Assembly: GCA_032251315.1 (NCBI GenBank) | Contig: JAVVEE010000061.1 | Coordinates: 1 to 15,577 of the forward strand | Direction: 5' to 3' | Source: LH-M37 sp032251315 | GTDB lineage: Bacteria > Pseudomonadota > Gammaproteobacteria > SZUA-229 | Length of the DNA: 15,577 nt | Part shown: in pieces, positions 1-7,380 of the stretch | Numbering within the stretch: the stretch's first letter is position 1 | Layout: each line of letters opens with the position of its first letter | Made by a program: the position numbers and the translations under genes | The notes under the pieces: model-generated | Databases searched by the model: none | What the model was told of the DNA's origin: nothing | Seen by the model: only the letters and a program-made list of their open reading frames with translations

Positions 1-278
1 TGATCGTTGAACAGCAAATGCAGCTGTCGCCTTTTTCCGAGGCCTTGTTTGTGTTCTGCAATAAATCGCGCGATAAACTGAAAGTGCTTTACTGGGATAA
101 AACCGGTTTTTTCCTGTGGTACAAACGCCTGGAAAAAGATAAGTTCAAGTGGCCGCGTAAGCACCAGAGCGACATCATGAACCTATCTGAAGATCAGTGG
201 CGGTGGTTGTTGTCAGGTTATGATATTACTCAGCTAAAGGGCCATAAGGCATTGCAGTTTGCCAGCTGCGCGGGCTGA
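1..278 (+). pseudogene. tnpB: IS66-family accessory protein TnpB (Orf2), 3' part
   Basis: The window opens inside this gene. The reading frame is open from base 3 (I-V-E-Q-Q before the first ATG at 18), which fits the Q-rich stretch before the 'LxPFS..LFVF' block of IS66 TnpB. The visible 91 codons hold the family hallmarks in order: SPFSEALFVFCNK, DKLKVLYWDKTGFFLWYKRLE, KFKWP and the C-terminal 'LSEDQWRWLLSGYDI'. TnpB is an accessory protein of unknown biochemical role needed by IS66-type elements. About 25 N-terminal residues would lie outside the window, so this copy may be intact, but the tnpC that follows is wrecked, so the element cannot move by itself. Assignment to IS66 Orf2 is from recognised family sequence; the status of the 5' part is unknown. 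Confidence 0.85.
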
Positions 279-331
279 TTTTTATGCCATAAAGTACTGA
301 CGATAATGCTGTTTCTGGTAAAATAGTCCGC

Positions 332-511
332 ATGGAAACGGCATCAAAAATGCTACCTGAATCTGTCGAGGCGCTCAAGAATTTGCTCTTGTCAGAACGT
401 GAATTATCAGTTCAAAAAAATTCTGAGCTAAAGGAAAAAGAGACTGAACTAAAGAAAAAAGACGCCGTAGGCTCCCTGGCAGAACATCAAGTTGACTGCG
501 GCCTATGTTAA
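332..511 (+). pseudogene. tnpC: IS66 transposase TnpC, N-terminal remnant
   Basis: Begins 53 nt after tnpB, the usual place of tnpC in IS66 elements. It encodes 59 residues: METASKMLPESVEALKNLLL, then a highly charged heptad-like stretch (residues 21-44, rich in E, K, L) resembling the N-terminal coiled coil of IS66 transposases, then a short tail and a stop. IS66 transposases are around 500 residues, so nearly the whole protein, including the zinc-binding region and DDE catalytic core, is missing. The most likely history is an internal deletion that fused the 5' end to the 3' end in a different frame (see next entry). The family call rests on position and N-terminal pattern only. Confidence 0.6.
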
Positions 512-602
512 TGAAATGGAGTCCGGCTCAACTAAAAATGGGACCGTCCCAGCTAAGCCCGAGGCTGATTCCATGTCATTACAGCTACAGTTCGCCATGT
601 AA
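471..602 (+). pseudogene. Probable IS66 transposase TnpC, C-terminal remnant
   Basis: In the frame that follows the TAG at 468-470, an open stretch of 43 codons begins APWQNIKLTAAYVNEMESG and ends at TAA 600-602. IS66 transposases commonly end with an acidic/leucine stretch followed by 'LLPWN', and the PWQNIKL here fits that C-terminal signature. It overlaps the N-terminal remnant in another frame, as expected if a deletion of roughly 1.3 kb joined the two ends of tnpC out of frame near positions 455-475. The C-terminal match is short, so this part is an inference. No IS66-type terminal inverted repeat was recognised between here and the aat gene. Confidence 0.4.
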
Positions 603-641
603 TCAAAAAGCAATCTCCTGTAATAGATGTACATAGCTTTT

Positions 642-669
642 GGGCCGACATCTGTCGGCCCTTTTTTTT
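642..669 (+). terminator. Rho-independent terminator, rightward
   Basis: GGGCCGAC (642-649) pairs perfectly with GTCGGCCC (654-661) around a 4-nt loop and is followed directly by eight T residues (662-669). It works for transcripts coming from the left (the IS66 remnant or whatever preceded it). The opposite strand has no T-run after the hairpin, so it is not a good terminator for aat, which runs towards it from the right. Confidence 0.85.
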
Positions 670-707
670 GCCTTTAGTTTAACGGCGATCAAATCAGCTA
701 AGGCGAT

Positions 708-1394
708 CTAAGCTGACTGGATAACCGGATTTAGAGCCTTGCCGCAATAATGATTAACCCGATCAATAAACGCATCCCGCTTGATAACTTCCGCGCCCAG
801 CGATTCCATGTGATCAGAATGTACCTGTACATCAATCAGTTCGGGTTTGAGGGTATGGCATAAATATTCCAGCGCGACTTTTGAAGCGTCGGTCTGTCTG
901 CTGAACATGGATTCGCCGAAAAACATGTCGCCGATTCTCAGGCCGTAAAGTCCGCCCACCAGTTTGTTATTGTTCCAGCATTCGATGGAGTGTGCGTAAC
1001 CCAGCTCGTGCAGCCAGCAATAGGCGCTGAGCATGTCGTTGTTGATCCAGGTTCCGGCTTCATCTTTTCGGGGCGCGGCGCAGGCCTGCATGACTTCAGC
1101 AAAAGCGGTGTCTACTCTTATCTCATAAATCTTTTTGTTGAGCGTTTTTTTCAGGCTGCGCGAGATTTTTAATTTGTGCGGAAACAGCACGCAACGCGGG
1201 TTGGGTGACCACCAGAGCACAGGCTGATCGTCGCTATACCAGGGGAAAATACCCTGACTGTATGCCTGTAGCAGGGTTTCAGGTTTGAGGTTGCCGCCGA
1301 CGGCGAGCAGGCCGTCGGGTTCGGCGAGCGCATGGTGCGCAGGGGGAAACAGGCCACTGAAATCGTCGGCTAAATAATAGGGCATCTGGTTCAT
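708..1394 (-). CDS. aat: Leucyl/phenylalanyl-tRNA--protein transferase
   Basis: Transfers Leu or Phe from its tRNA to the N-terminal Arg or Lys of proteins, creating a type 2 N-degron read by ClpS/ClpAP; cytosolic. The 228 residues match the usual length (about 230). Recognisable blocks in order: PDGLLAVGGNL (26-36), GIFPWY (48-53), WWSPNPRCVL (61-70), TWI (115-117), GYAHSIECW (132-140) and the hallmark GESMFS (160-165). Its ATG overlaps the stop of the upstream acetyltransferase gene (ATGA, 1391-1394), so it is the last gene of the trxB - acetyltransferase - aat operon and is probably translationally coupled. In many gammaproteobacteria ate/infA/clpA lie downstream; here only IS66 debris follows. 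No terminator for this strand was seen after the stop. Confidence 0.97.
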   Translation of the reverse strand: MNQMPYYLADDFSGLFPPAHHALAEPDGLLAVGGNLKPETLLQAYSQGIFPWYSDDQPVLWWSPNPRCVLFPHKLKISRSLKKTLNKKIYEIRVDTAFAEVMQACAAPRKDEAGTWINNDMLSAYCWLHELGYAHSIECWNNNKLVGGLYGLRIGDMFFGESMFSRQTDASKVALEYLCHTLKPELIDVQVHSDHMESLGAEVIKRDAFIDRVNHYCGKALNPVIQSA

Positions 1395-2515
1395 GCTTTT
1401 TTAAAGGGCGAAGCCTCGTGCAGGGTCTGGCCGTACTCCAGCAAGGCCTGCTGTTCGCGCTGCAGAAAATCGGCGATGGCGCCTCTGAAACCTTCGTGGG
1501 CGAGGTGGTGGGCGGAGCGGGTCTGGACCGGCAAAAAGCCACGTGATATTTTGTGCTCGCCCTGTGCGCCGGGTTCGAAGTATTGCAGTTTATGCTCGAT
1601 GCAGTATTCGATGCCGGTGTAGTAACAGACTTCAAAGTGCAGGCTGTCGTAATCTTCGTAACAGCCCCAGTGGCGACCGTATAAGGTATTGCCGCCGCGA
1701 AAACAGATCGCACCGGCGACTATCCTGTTTTCATGCCGGGCGAAGATGGTCACCAGTTTATGCGCCATGGCCTGAAAGAACGCGAGGCTGAGGGTGGCGG
1801 TGCCCGATTTTTTCATGAAGGTTATCTGGTAAAAATGATAAAGCGTTTGCCACTCTTCTTCTGAAAGTTCAGTGCCGTCTTTTATGATTACCTGAATGTT
1901 TTCATCGCTCACTCGGCGGCGTTCGCGTTTAATATTTTTACGTTTCTTTGAGCTCATGGTGGCGAGAAAATCATCAAAGCTGGCGTAGTTCCGGTTCTGC
2001 CAGTGAAACTGGTAATCGAAACGTAGCATCATGTTTTCTTTTTGCAGCGCGGCGATATCATCCTCTTCGCAGAACAGCCAGTGTGCGCCGGAGAGCTTGT
2101 TAACTTCAACCAGTTCCAATACGCCCTGGATTAATTGCGCCTTGATGTTTTTATCATTATTTAACGCGAGCAGACGCGAGCCTTTGGCCGGAGTGAAGGG
2201 AATGCTGATGACCAGTTTCGGGTAGTAGTCCAGGTTGTTCCGCTGGTAGGCATCGGCCCAGGCCCAGTCGAAAACAAATTCGCCGTAGGAGTTGAACTTG
2301 AGGTAGGCCGGGCAGGCGCCGATTAATCGATCGTTCTCGTGCAGGAGAATATGTTGCGGTTGCCAGCCCCAGTTGAGCAGGCAGTCGTGTTGCTCCAGCG
2401 CGCGCAGAAAATCGTATTGAATAAACGGATTGTCGTCAGCCGCTGATGCATTGACGAGGGCATTCCATTGCGCGGCGTCAACAGTAGACAGTGAATCTAC
2501 TGTGCTGAGTTTCAT
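1391..2515 (-). CDS. GNAT/FemAB-like acyltransferase family protein (DUF482/COG3146 type)
   Basis: A 374-residue protein of the FemAB-like group within the acyl-CoA N-acyltransferase superfamily. Signs are FIQYDFLRALE near the N-terminus (31-41), the basic block SSKKRKNIKRERR (188-200) and, near the C-terminus, LYGRHWGCYEDYDSLHFEVC (278-297) followed by YFEPGAQGEHKISRGFLP (312-329), the last two being hallmarks of this family. The family is annotated as 'peptidoglycan biosynthesis/recognition' by distant similarity to FemAB amino-acyl transferases; the substrate is not established. The start is 9 nt after the trxB stop and the end overlaps aat by 4 nt, so it sits in one operon between a redox enzyme and an N-degron transferase. 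No signal peptide is visible, so it is probably cytosolic. Confidence 0.88.
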   Translation of the reverse strand: MKLSTVDSLSTVDAAQWNALVNASAADDNPFIQYDFLRALEQHDCLLNWGWQPQHILLHENDRLIGACPAYLKFNSYGEFVFDWAWADAYQRNNLDYYPKLVISIPFTPAKGSRLLALNNDKNIKAQLIQGVLELVEVNKLSGAHWLFCEEDDIAALQKENMMLRFDYQFHWQNRNYASFDDFLATMSSKKRKNIKRERRRVSDENIQVIIKDGTELSEEEWQTLYHFYQITFMKKSGTATLSLAFFQAMAHKLVTIFARHENRIVAGAICFRGGNTLYGRHWGCYEDYDSLHFEVCYYTGIEYCIEHKLQYFEPGAQGEHKISRGFLPVQTRSAHHLAHEGFRGAIADFLQREQQALLEYGQTLHEASPFKKA

Positions 2516-2524
2516 TGAAATGGT

Positions 2525-3493
2525 TTAGTCCTGCTTTTTATGAGGCAGTGCATCCAGATATTTTTCGGCGTCCAGCGCGGCCATGCAGCCGGTGCCCGCA
2601 GAGGTGATCGCCTGGCGATAAACGTGATCCATGACATCGCCGGCGGCAAATACACCCTCTACACTGGTAGCCGTGGCGTTGCCGGAGGTACCGCTTTTCA
2701 CCTTGATGTAGCCGTTTTCAATCTCAAGCTGGTCGCCGAAGATGCCGGTGTTAGGGGAGTGGCCGATGGCTATAAAGATGCCGTGCACATCAATCTCCTT
2801 GGTGCTGCCGTCCTGGGTGTTTTTCAGGCGCATGCCGGTAACGCCGCTGTCATCACCGAGCACTTCATCTAGGTTGTTGTTCCACTCGATAGTGATATTG
2901 CCGTTTTTGGCTTTCTCCATGATTTGATCCTGAAGAATTTTTTCTGAACGCAGGCTGTCACGACGGTGTACCAGCACGACCTCTGAAGCAATGTTGGAAA
3001 GATACAGCGCTTCCTCAACCGCAGTATTGCCGCCGCCGATGACTGCAACTTTCTGGCCGCGATAGAAAAAACCGTCACAGGTGGCGCAGGCGGAAACACC
3101 TTTACCCTTGAAGGCCTCTTCCGATTCCAGGCCCAGATACATGGCGCTGGCACCGGTGGCAATGATCAGCGCATCGCAGGTGTAGGCGCCGGAATCACCA
3201 CTAAGTTTGAACGGTCGCTGGCTGAAGTCGACAGCGCTGATCTGGTCGAAAATAATTTCAGTACCAAAACGCTCGGCATGCGCTTTCATACGCTCCATCA
3301 ATTCGGGGCCCTGTACACCCTCATTGTCACCCGGCCAGTTGTCGACTTCAGTGGTGGTGGTGAGCTGTCCGCCCATTTCCATGCCGGTGATCAGAACCGG
3401 CTCAAGGTTGGCGCGCGCGCCGTAGACGGCAGCCGTATAGCCGGCGGGGCCGGAACCGAGAATAAGTAGACGTGCGTGGCGGGTTTCGTTCAT
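2525..3493 (-). CDS. trxB: Thioredoxin-disulfide reductase
   Basis: NADPH-dependent flavoenzyme that reduces thioredoxin in the cytoplasm. The 322 residues match the low-molecular-weight type. FAD-binding GSGPAG is at 13-18, redox-active CATC at 136-139 (followed by DGFFYRGQ), NADPH-binding GGGNTA at 153-158, the 2'-phosphate-contacting HRRDSLRS at about 176-183, and the second FAD motif VFAAGDV at 281-287. All key residues are present. The ATG is preceded by AGGAG eight or so bases upstream on the minus strand, supporting this start. It heads the operon with the FemAB-like gene and aat and diverges from the alanine dehydrogenase gene across 111 nt. Confidence 0.98.
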   Translation of the reverse strand: MNETRHARLLILGSGPAGYTAAVYGARANLEPVLITGMEMGGQLTTTTEVDNWPGDNEGVQGPELMERMKAHAERFGTEIIFDQISAVDFSQRPFKLSGDSGAYTCDALIIATGASAMYLGLESEEAFKGKGVSACATCDGFFYRGQKVAVIGGGNTAVEEALYLSNIASEVVLVHRRDSLRSEKILQDQIMEKAKNGNITIEWNNNLDEVLGDDSGVTGMRLKNTQDGSTKEIDVHGIFIAIGHSPNTGIFGDQLEIENGYIKVKSGTSGNATATSVEGVFAAGDVMDHVYRQAITSAGTGCMAALDAEKYLDALPHKKQD

Positions 3494-3534
3494 GATGTTC
3501 TCCTGAAATATCGGTGTTCGTTAAATTGGGTGTA

Positions 3535-3543
3535 ATATTAGCA
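3535..3543 (-). promoter_or_regulatory. Possible extended -10 promoter for trxB
   Basis: On the minus strand the bases read TGCTAATAT, an extended -10 arrangement (TGn before TAATAT), about 40 nt upstream of the trxB ATG. No convincing -35 hexamer is visible. It is one plausible start of the trxB operon transcript in an AT-rich divergent intergenic region, but not more than a candidate. Confidence 0.3.
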
Positions 3544-3604
3544 AATCTTAAATCATCTGCGCAGAGTATATTGGTATGAGTGTTTTTAATGAGATGAACC
3601 ACTA

Positions 3605-4687
3605 ATGAAAATAGGAATACCAAAAGAGACCATGCAGGGTGAAGGCCGTGTGGCTCTGGTGCCGGTGGATTGCCGGATGCTGGTGGCCGATGGGCAGTCT
3701 GTTTATATCGAGACGGGCGTCGGGGTGAGCAGCGGTTATGCCGATTCGGATTATGTAGCGGCGGGGGTGGAGGTGCTCGATTGTGCGGCAGCGCTGTATG
3801 CGGCGGCAGAGCTGGTGGTGAAGGTGAAGCAGCCCCTGGCGCACGATCTGCAATACCTGCGTAGCGATCATCTGCTGTTCAGCTATCTGCATCTGGCGGC
3901 GGACGCGGCGCTGGTGGAGGCTTTATGCACACTGGGGCTGACGGCCATTCCCTTTGAGGCGGTGGCCGATAGCAGGGGCGGGTATCCCTTGCTGGCACCG
4001 ATGAGTGCGATTGCCGGGCGTTTGTCGATCATCCGGGGCGCCCGCTTGCTGTTTAGCACGACCGGTGGACGCGGCGTGTTGCTGGGCGGAGTCGACGGCG
4101 CCGAGCGCGGACGGGTGATGGTGCTGGGTGCAGGGGTGGCGGGCAGCCACGCGGTGAGCACCGCGCTGGGGCTGGAGGCCGAGGTGCACGTTTTCGATCT
4201 GCGCGAATCGAGACTGGCGCAGCTGCACAGCCGCTATCCGGCGCTGATTACCCATTTATCAACACCCGAGGTTATCGCCCGGGAATGCCGGCAGGCCGAT
4301 CTGGTGGTGGGGGCGGTAATGGTGGCGGGGCGTCGAGCGCCGGTGGTTCTGAGCCGTAGCATGATCGCCACCATGGCGGAAGGCAGCGTGATTGTGGATA
4401 TCGCCATTGATCAGGGCGGCTGTGTGGAGGGCATCAAGCCCACCGGTTCAAATGAGCTGGTGTATACAGAGCAGGGCGTGATTCATTCGGCGGTGCCCAA
4501 TATGCCCGGTGCGGTGCCGCGTACCGCTTCCCAGTCACTGTCTTCGGTGGTCATGCCCTATGTGCAACGGCTGGCCGCTGGAAAACTGGACGCTGAGGCG
4601 GCGTTGCAGCAGGCGGTGGCCGTTTCGACTGGGCGGGTGGTTGATCCGGTTTTACAGGAAGAACTGCGCGCAGGGGTGAATCGGTAG
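3605..4687 (+). CDS. ald: Alanine dehydrogenase
   Basis: NAD-dependent oxidative deamination of L-alanine to pyruvate and ammonium, or the reverse. The 360 residues fit the family. The N-terminus MKIGIPKET with substrate-binding R15, the pair K75 (in VKVKQP) and H96 (in SYLHLA), nucleotide-binding GAGVAG (175-180), D269 (in DIAIDQGG) and VPNMPGAVPRTAS (297-309) are all present and correspond to the catalytic and binding residues known from the Mycobacterium tuberculosis enzyme. The related transhydrogenase alpha subunit is less likely because the protein ends without a membrane part and carries the Ald-specific signatures. The gene is strikingly GC-rich compared with the chemotaxis genes. No clear ribosome binding site precedes the ATG at 3605. 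It stands between trxB and ftsK, genes that are neighbours in Pseudomonas-type genomes. Confidence 0.95.
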   Translation: MKIGIPKETMQGEGRVALVPVDCRMLVADGQSVYIETGVGVSSGYADSDYVAAGVEVLDCAAALYAAAELVVKVKQPLAHDLQYLRSDHLLFSYLHLAADAALVEALCTLGLTAIPFEAVADSRGGYPLLAPMSAIAGRLSIIRGARLLFSTTGGRGVLLGGVDGAERGRVMVLGAGVAGSHAVSTALGLEAEVHVFDLRESRLAQLHSRYPALITHLSTPEVIARECRQADLVVGAVMVAGRRAPVVLSRSMIATMAEGSVIVDIAIDQGGCVEGIKPTGSNELVYTEQGVIHSAVPNMPGAVPRTASQSLSSVVMPYVQRLAAGKLDAEAALQQAVAVSTGRVVDPVLQEELRAGVNR

Positions 4688-4741
4688 GAACCCTCGCTTT
4701 AATCCCCCTAAAACCGAAAACCTCCCGGCAATAAAACTGGG

Positions 4742-4747
4742 TATAAT
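4742..4747 (+). promoter_or_regulatory. Candidate -10 box (TATAAT) for ftsK
   Basis: A perfect TATAAT stands 58 nt upstream of the ftsK start in the 117-nt gap after ald. The -35 region at the right distance (about 4719-4724, AACCTC) is poor, and a TG pair lies one base too far upstream for a canonical extended -10. It is a candidate by the hexamer alone. No terminator was seen between ald and ftsK, so read-through from ald is also possible. Confidence 0.35.
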
Positions 4748-4804
4748 GAGCACAATTTCGGAGCTGTCGCTCCATCATTTTTTAACTGGATCGGGAATAC
4801 TGGA

Positions 4805-7135
4805 TTGGCTCAAGCACGCCGTAAAAAAGCAGCAAGCACCACAGGCATCGAGCTTAGTTCGCATATTCAGCACGGATTGCGCGAAGGCGCCATGCTGGTA
4901 CTCGGCGCGATTGCCCTGTTCCTGCTGACCGCCTTTGTGACTTACCATGTGGATGACCCCGGCTGGTCGCACACCGGCATGCGCGAGGACGTGCACAACG
5001 CCGCCGGTGTGGTCGGTGCCTGGTTTGCCGATGTTCTGTTCAGTCTGTTCGGTTATCTTGCCTATCTGCTGCCGGTAATCATTGCGTACAGTGGCTGGCT
5101 GGTGCTGCGCGGCGGGCGTGAGCAGCGGGAAATGGTCTTTCATGTGCTGGCGATTCGCTGGGCCGGTTTTTTTGTCACCCTGGCGGCGGGCTGCGCGCTC
5201 GCCAGCATTCATTTTTCCCTTCCTGAAACGGCATTGCCTCTGGACGGAGGCGGCATTCTGGGGCGCTGGCTCGGTGACGCCATGGCCGGGGTGCTGGGTC
5301 TGCTGGGTTCGACCCTGATTCTGCTGGCGGGGTTGCTGGCCGGCATTACCCTGTTCAGTGGCATCTCGTGGTTTACCGTGATCGATTTCATCGGCGCCAC
5401 CGGTCTGGCCATAGTCGGCTTCATTCGAAACAACGTGCATGCGCTGATAGAGCGCATGCAGGAGCGAAAAGCCGGTGAAGTGGCCAAGCTGCATCGCAAT
5501 GAGAGTTTCGAAGCGGATAAAAAGAAAACCGCAGTGCGTGAAGCCAGTGGCGTCAGCAAGGTGCGCATCGAACCTACGGTCAAGAAGGTGGAGATTTCCG
5601 AGCGCATGGACCGCGAAAAACAGATCGCGCTGTTTGATGGCCCGATCGATTCTGAGCTGCCTGCGCTACGCCTGCTCGATCCGCCGCTGCCTCAGAAGCA
5701 AAGCTACTCGAAGGAGGCGCTGGAGGCGCTGTCGCGTCTGGTGGAAATCAAACTGGGCGATTTTAATATTGAGGTGCAGGTGGTGGCGGTTCACCCCGGG
5801 CCGGTCATCACCCGTTTTGAAATGGAGCTGGCGCCGGGCATCAAGGCCAGCAAGATAACCGCCCTGTCCAAGGATCTGGCGCGTTCTCTATCGGTGGTGA
5901 GCGTGCTGGTGGTCGAGGTGATTCCCGGGAAATCACTGGTCGGGCTGGAGATTCCCAATGAGAGCAAGGAGATTGTTTCGCTGAGTGAAATACTCATGTC
6001 CAGGGAGTTCGATAAATCCGCTTCCCCGCTGACCATCGGTCTGGGCAAGGATATTGGCGGACACCCGGTGGTGGCCGACCTGGCCAAAATGCCGCATCTG
6101 CTGGTGGCCGGCACCACCGGTGCGGGTAAGTCGGTGTGCCTGAATGCGATGCTGATGAGTCTGCTCTACAAGAGCAAGCCTTCGGAAGTGCGCATGATTC
6201 TGATTGACCCCAAAATGCTGGAGCTGAATGTTTATGACGGCATTCCGCATCTGCTGGCGCCGGTGGTGGTGGATATGAAAGAGGCCGCTAATGCCTTGCG
6301 CTGGTGCGTAGGGGAAATGGAAAATCGTTATTCTTTGATGTCGGCGCTGGGGGTGAGAAATATCACCGGTTACAACCGCAAGGTCAAAGAGGCGATTGAT
6401 GCCGGCACACCCATTGATGATCCCCTGTTTGACCCCGAACACGCCGCCCCCGGTGCACAGCCGGTGCCCTTGCAGCCGCTGCCCTATATTGTGATTGTGG
6501 TGGATGAGTTTGCCGATCTGTTTATGGTCGTGGGCAAGAAAATCGAGGAGCTGATTGCCCGTATTACCCAGAAGGCCCGGGCCTCGGGCATCCACCTTAT
6601 TCTGGCGACGCAACGGCCCTCGGTGGATGTGATTACCGGCCTGATCAAGGCGAATATTCCCACCCGTATCGCGTTTCAGGTCTCTTCGCGCGTGGATTCG
6701 CGTACCATTCTTGATCAGATGGGCGCCGAGCAGTTACTGGGACACGGTGACATGCTCTATCTGGAAAGCGGCAAGAGCATGCCCACCCGTATCCACGGTG
6801 CCTTTGTTGATGACCATGAAGTGCACAACGTGGTGAATCACCTCAAGCAGCAGGGCGAGGCCGATTACCTCGAAGAAATTCTGAAAGAAAATCAGGGCGT
6901 ATTGCCGGGTGAGGTGTGTGCTTCGGACGAGGACATTGATATTCTCTATGATGAAGCGGTGCGTATTGTTACTGAAACGCGCAAAGCCTCGATCTCCTAT
7001 GTACAACGGCGTTTGAAGATAGGCTACAATCGCGCCGCGCGCATGATCGAAGAGATGGAAAATTCCGGCGTGGTGAGCGAAACGCAGTCCAATGGTTCGC
7101 GTGAAGTGCTCGCACCGCCACCGCCGGAGCTTTGA
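4805..7135 (+). CDS. ftsK: DNA translocase FtsK
   Basis: Septum-anchored DNA pump that clears chromosome dimers and activates XerCD at dif. The 776 residues divide into an N-terminal membrane part (hydrophobic segments at about 27-49, 74-101, 117-135 and 160-184), a short charged linker (about 208-290), the RecA-like motor with Walker A GTTGAGKS (436-443) and Walker B VIVVDEFADL with D567/E568, the hallmark ILATQRPSVDVITGLIKANI, and a C-terminal winged-helix gamma domain (about 705-770) that reads KOPS. The linker is far shorter than in E. coli FtsK, as in many other gammaproteobacteria. No in-frame ATG precedes the first membrane segment; the TTG at 4805 gives the basic start (M)AQARRKKAA and has GGGA about 10 nt upstream, so TTG is the chosen start. 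The first in-frame ATG (residue 30) would cut into the first membrane helix. Confidence 0.96.
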   Translation: MAQARRKKAASTTGIELSSHIQHGLREGAMLVLGAIALFLLTAFVTYHVDDPGWSHTGMREDVHNAAGVVGAWFADVLFSLFGYLAYLLPVIIAYSGWLVLRGGREQREMVFHVLAIRWAGFFVTLAAGCALASIHFSLPETALPLDGGGILGRWLGDAMAGVLGLLGSTLILLAGLLAGITLFSGISWFTVIDFIGATGLAIVGFIRNNVHALIERMQERKAGEVAKLHRNESFEADKKKTAVREASGVSKVRIEPTVKKVEISERMDREKQIALFDGPIDSELPALRLLDPPLPQKQSYSKEALEALSRLVEIKLGDFNIEVQVVAVHPGPVITRFEMELAPGIKASKITALSKDLARSLSVVSVLVVEVIPGKSLVGLEIPNESKEIVSLSEILMSREFDKSASPLTIGLGKDIGGHPVVADLAKMPHLLVAGTTGAGKSVCLNAMLMSLLYKSKPSEVRMILIDPKMLELNVYDGIPHLLAPVVVDMKEAANALRWCVGEMENRYSLMSALGVRNITGYNRKVKEAIDAGTPIDDPLFDPEHAAPGAQPVPLQPLPYIVIVVDEFADLFMVVGKKIEELIARITQKARASGIHLILATQRPSVDVITGLIKANIPTRIAFQVSSRVDSRTILDQMGAEQLLGHGDMLYLESGKSMPTRIHGAFVDDHEVHNVVNHLKQQGEADYLEEILKENQGVLPGEVCASDEDIDILYDEAVRIVTETRKASISYVQRRLKIGYNRAARMIEEMENSGVVSETQSNGSREVLAPPPPEL

Positions 7136-7141
7136 GCCTTC

Positions 7142-7155
7142 ACCGCAGAGAGAAA
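7142..7155 (+). repeat. Left outer arm of nested repeats (ACCGCAGAG type)
   Basis: ACCGCAGAGAGAAA just after the ftsK stop is an inverted partner of 7359-7380, differing by the absence of one 8-nt unit (ACGCAAAG or ACGCAGAG type). Sequences of the pattern 'ACCGCAAAGACGCAGAG' are familiar as intergenic repeats in many proteobacteria, although no function is established to my knowledge. Confidence 0.6.
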
Positions 7156-7162
7156 CATAATG

Positions 7163-7306
7163 GCACTTACTAACAAAACGCATGGAAAGGATACCCTTCA
7201 ATCAAGACCGTCAGCAGCAGGGATGCTGCTGCCGAGCGTACACGGATGTATTTTCAGCGCGTCTTGATTGAAGAGTATCCTTTCCATGTAACTCAATAGT
7301 AAGTGC
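7163..7306. repeat. 144-nt inverted-repeat element with two internal hairpins
   Basis: The 46-nt arm 7163-7208 (GCACTTACTA ... CATGGAAAGGATAC ... CTTCAATCAAGAC) is an inverted partner of 7261-7306. Matches run over 10, 14 and 13 bases, interrupted by an 8-nt unmatched block and one C/T difference. Between the arms lie two small hairpins: CAGCAGCA-GGGA-TGCTGCTG (7212-7231, 8-bp stem closing a GNRA-type tetraloop) and TACA-CGGA-TGTA (7239-7250). The whole would fold as a long stem ending in two hairpins. No coding capacity and no clear target-site duplication are visible. It could be a non-autonomous (MITE-like) element or a structured intergenic repeat; it also occupies the place where an ftsK terminator would be expected. 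Confidence 0.8.
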
Positions 7307-7358
7307 GTATTTGTTGTCAGTTTCAGCGTGCACACGAATGCTGAATAGCATAACAAGT

Positions 7359-7380
7359 TTTTCTCTGCGTCTTTGCGGTA
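7359..7380 (-). repeat. Right outer arm of nested repeats (ACCGCAAAGACGCAGAG type)
   Basis: Read on the minus strand this is TACCGCAAAGACGCAGAGAAAA, a form of the common proteobacterial intergenic repeat. It pairs with 7142-7155 and so encloses the 144-nt element. It contains one more 8-nt unit than the left arm. Confidence 0.6.

Noticed and set aside
603..707. Search for an IS66 terminal inverted repeat (GTAAGCG type) between the remnant and aat
   Set aside because: No matching sequence was seen; the short GGCGATC direct repeats at 684-690 and 702-708 are too short to call.
4746..4928. Open frame with ATG at 4746 overlapping the start of ftsK
   Set aside because: It is in a different frame from ftsK, encodes nothing recognisable and runs into the ftsK coding region.
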